From Micromonospora chaiyaphumensis (GTDB lineage: Bacteria > Actinomycetota > Actinomycetes > Mycobacteriales > Micromonosporaceae): a stretch of 64,000 bases of DNA. The notes beneath the pieces were generated by a model. That model did no database searches and was not told where the DNA came from. It saw nothing but the letters and a program-made list of their open reading frames with translations. The position numbers and the translations under genes were made by a program. How positions within the stretch are numbered: position 1 is the first letter of the stretch; every line of letters begins with the position of its first letter. The DNA lies in assembly GCF_900091435.1 (NCBI RefSeq), contig NZ_FMCS01000001.1:369487-433486 (forward strand), given 5' to 3'. This document shows positions 62,453 through 64,000 of this stretch, one piece after another.

Positions 62453-63529
62453 CTACCGGCCGACCGTGCGGACGGTGAAGTTCCGGAACGAGCCGACCGC
62501 GCCCTGGCCGAAGGCGCGCTCCGCGGGCGGGACGGAGACGCTGTAGGGCGCGTACCGCGGGTCGCAGGTGCCCGGGCCGGTGGCCTCCGGCGGGGTGCAG
62601 CCGTACTGGAACGGGAAGGCGTCCAGCAGGCTGAACAGGCCGTGCGCCATCGAGAACGACCGGATCTTCCCGGCCAGCGGTTCGCCGGGGCCCAGGGACG
62701 GGTACGTGCCGGTCCAGGCGACACCCTGCCGGTCCAGCGGCACGCCCACCTGCCCGACCCGGGCGACCACGATGCCGTCCAGCAGGTACGTCACGCTGGC
62801 GTGCCCGCCCGCCTCGCGATAGCGGATCGCGACCCGGTGCGGCACTCCCGGCGTGATCGGCACCTCCCGGACGATCTGCGTGTACGCTCGGTCGAGCCCG
62901 ACCTCGGCGGCGCCCGGGCAGTCCGGGTTGCCGGTGTTGCCGGTGACCGTGCTGGGCAGCCGCTCGATCAGCGGAAACGCGCGGGTGCCGGAGACGAACC
63001 AGTCGAACAGCTGCCCGGTGCAGAAGTCGATCATGTTGAGCACGACGGCCGCCTGCTGTCCCTCCAGGACCGGGGCGGCGTAGGGGCGGGCGTCCGGTCC
63101 GGCGACGGCCGCGGAGCCGGGCGGGCCGTACCGGCCGTGGACCACGTGCCCGCCGGTCGCGCCGGGGGTGCGCGCCGTGACGTCCACGGAGAACTCGACC
63201 GACCCCTGCCGGGGCACCGGGAAGGTGCGGTTGCTGACCGCCATGTACTTGAGGTGGTCGTAGACGCTGTAGTCCACACCGGTCTTGAACGGCACGTCGG
63301 TCACGGTGAGCACCCCGTCGTCGACGGTGCGGGTCGCGTTGTCCAGCGGGCCGTAGATGTTCGACCATTTCCGCTCGTACTCGGCCAGGTCCGCCGAGTC
63401 GTAGTGCACCACCTCGGGCCGCGAGCCCGGCGCCGCCGCGGCGGCCGGCGCCGCCACTCCCGGACACCCGACCACGACCACGACCGTCGCCGCGCCCGTC
63501 ACCCGGCGGAACCTGTCCCGTCTGCGCAC
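62453..63529 (-). CDS. Secreted protein of unknown function (possibly DUF6081-like)
   Basis: A 358-residue exported protein. GTG 63529 is placed by GGGAGGACGAC; the signal peptide runs to about residue 35 (TVVVVVGCPGVAAPAAAAAP). The Cys in VVGCPG is not a lipobox position (Pro at +2), so it is probably secreted. The mature protein is beta-rich: VEFSVDVTARTPGATGGHVV, VVLNMIDFCTGQLFDWFVSG, VPHRVAIRYREAGGHASVTY and VARVGQVGVPLDRQGVAWTG. This resembles a concanavalin/LamG-like sandwich. I recall a DUF6081 family of this look but am unsure. Three further Cys occur near the centre and end. Confidence 0.65.
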   Translation of the reverse strand: MRRRDRFRRVTGAATVVVVVGCPGVAAPAAAAAPGSRPEVVHYDSADLAEYERKWSNIYGPLDNATRTVDDGVLTVTDVPFKTGVDYSVYDHLKYMAVSNRTFPVPRQGSVEFSVDVTARTPGATGGHVVHGRYGPPGSAAVAGPDARPYAAPVLEGQQAAVVLNMIDFCTGQLFDWFVSGTRAFPLIERLPSTVTGNTGNPDCPGAAEVGLDRAYTQIVREVPITPGVPHRVAIRYREAGGHASVTYLLDGIVVARVGQVGVPLDRQGVAWTGTYPSLGPGEPLAGKIRSFSMAHGLFSLLDAFPFQYGCTPPEATGPGTCDPRYAPYSVSVPPAERAFGQGAVGSFRNFTVRTVGR

Positions 63530-63840
63530 GTCGTCCTCCCTGCGGGGGGCTCGGGAGCCGCGCCGGCGGTGGCGGCTCCACCTCGAACCATCGTCGGAGG
63601 TGGATGCGGTCGGGACATCCACCGCACGGCGCGGCCGGCCGGCCTGGACGTCGGGACGCCCTGCCGGGCCGGCCCCGGCCGGGCGACGGCAGGATCCACC
63701 ACCGTGGACCGTCGGGTCGCGGACCGGGGCGGCAGGGGAACTGTCAACTGCCCGAACCGCCCTGGCCATGTCGCGCCTGACCTGCGGATACTGAACTCAG
63801 AGGCCAGCGGCCGCGCTGCGCCGGTTGGGGGGCAGCCACC
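63530..63840. promoter_or_regulatory. Divergent intergenic region with inverted repeat
   Basis: 311 bases between the secreted-protein gene (leftward) and the repeat-bearing gene (rightward). GGTGGATG (63599-63606) and CATCCACC (63616-63623) are a perfect 8-bp inverted repeat with a 9-base spacer, about 70 bases before the leftward start. No tRNA, small gene or other clear signal was seen in the rest. Confidence 0.4.
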
Positions 63841-64000
63841 ATGATCGACGAGCAGACCCAACCCGAGACCACACCGCAGACCCCGCCGCCGGCACCGCCC
63901 GTCGAGAGCGGCGGGAGCGGCGGGAGCGGCGGGAGCGGCGGGAGCGGCGGGAGCGGCGGGAGCGGCGGGAGCGGCGGGAGCGGCGGGAGCGGCGGGAGCG
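63841..64000 (+). CDS. Start of a gene encoding a Ser-Gly-Gly repeat protein, 3' partial
   Basis: ATG 63841 begins a short Thr/Pro/Gln-rich lead (MIDEQTQPETTPQTPPPAPP, then VE) that passes in frame into repeated Ser-Gly-Gly. It continues past the window edge, so the main body is unseen. No signal peptide is evident, so either a cytoplasmic disordered N-terminus or an N-terminal extension of a membrane protein is possible. GGGGGG lies upstream. Coding is supported by the in-frame repeat but not by any domain. Confidence 0.5.
   Translation, partial: MIDEQTQPETTPQTPPPAPPVESGGSGGSGGSGGSGGSGGSGGSGGSGGSGGS
63907..64000 (+). repeat. Perfect 9-bp tandem repeat encoding Ser-Gly-Gly
   Basis: The unit AGCGGCGGG repeats about 10.4 times without any base change up to the window edge. 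It is in frame with the gene starting at 63841. The uniform codon use (always AGC GGC GGG) shows recent expansion by slippage rather than selection on the protein alone. Confidence 0.9.

Noticed and set aside
63907..64000. CRISPR-like tandem repeat
   Set aside because: The units are 9 bp, contiguous, without spacers, and in coding frame; it is a simple coding repeat.
1..64000. tRNA, rRNA, transposase, integrase or phage genes
   Set aside because: Every intergenic gap is below 360 bases and none shows a cloverleaf-like or IS-end pattern that I can support. No mobile-element protein is encoded.

Overview
The window is a 64 kb piece of a very GC-rich chromosome. Many GTG starts, GTGA/ATGA stop-start overlaps, shared two-component and LuxR/ANTAR regulators and sugar ABC systems without their own ATPase all point to a filamentous actinomycete. 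Micromonosporaceae (Micromonospora-like) is my best inference, not a proven assignment. I see no rRNA or tRNA gene, insertion sequence, prophage, CRISPR array or replication origin. The stretch reads as ordinary chromosomal housekeeping and accessory metabolism, densely packed.

Layout. 1-8.3 kb: end of a glycogen-debranching-type glycosidase, a DUF2231 membrane protein, a quinone-oxidoreductase-type MDR, dinB (DNA polymerase IV) behind a candidate LexA box, a VOC protein, and a chain of membrane protein, ABA4-like protein, histidine kinase and response regulator. 8.3-21.9 kb: RraA-like protein, FUSC-type membrane protein, dienelactone hydrolase, L,D-transpeptidase, DUF2267 protein, lipid kinase, three consecutive lipoproteins, a 914-residue LAL regulator, a Bcr/CflA-type MFS exporter and a DUF427 protein. 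21.9-30.7 kb: a sugar ABC importer without ATPase, LtrA, sirtuin, DUF1905, a thioesterase and a polar amino-acid ABC importer. 30.9-42.1 kb: a TetR/AidB-type acyl-CoA dehydrogenase pair, a secreted unknown, then a second TetR divergent from an eight-gene operon (three SDRs, MDR, MaoC, a CoA-ester kinase-like phosphotransferase, an ACAD10/11-type dehydrogenase, a MalY-type PLP enzyme).

42.2-46.7 kb: a STAS protein without the usual phospho-Ser, a GAF-ANTAR regulator, and a MarR regulator with flavin/deazaflavin-type oxidoreductases. The two MarR-linked promoter regions share five copies of a TTGNNNNNTCAAGCA element. 46.9-52.4 kb: one 1819-residue polypeptide carrying biotin carboxylase, biotin carrier and carboxyltransferase domains, a eukaryote-like single-chain acyl-CoA carboxylase. 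52.5-61.2 kb: a ChvE/Mms-type sugar ABC operon, a divergent LacI repressor and a secreted GH92 alpha-mannosidase with two discoidin domains. LacI-type operator-like sites lie in front of lacI and of the mannosidase, suggesting one glycan-use regulon. The window ends in a secreted unknown, an acetyltransferase-like protein, a DUF1330 protein and the start of a gene whose coding sequence becomes a perfect Ser-Gly-Gly repeat and runs off the edge.

The strongest candidates for something under-described are the single-chain carboxylase, the putative 4-hydroxyacyl-CoA catabolic operon, and the MarR operator set.
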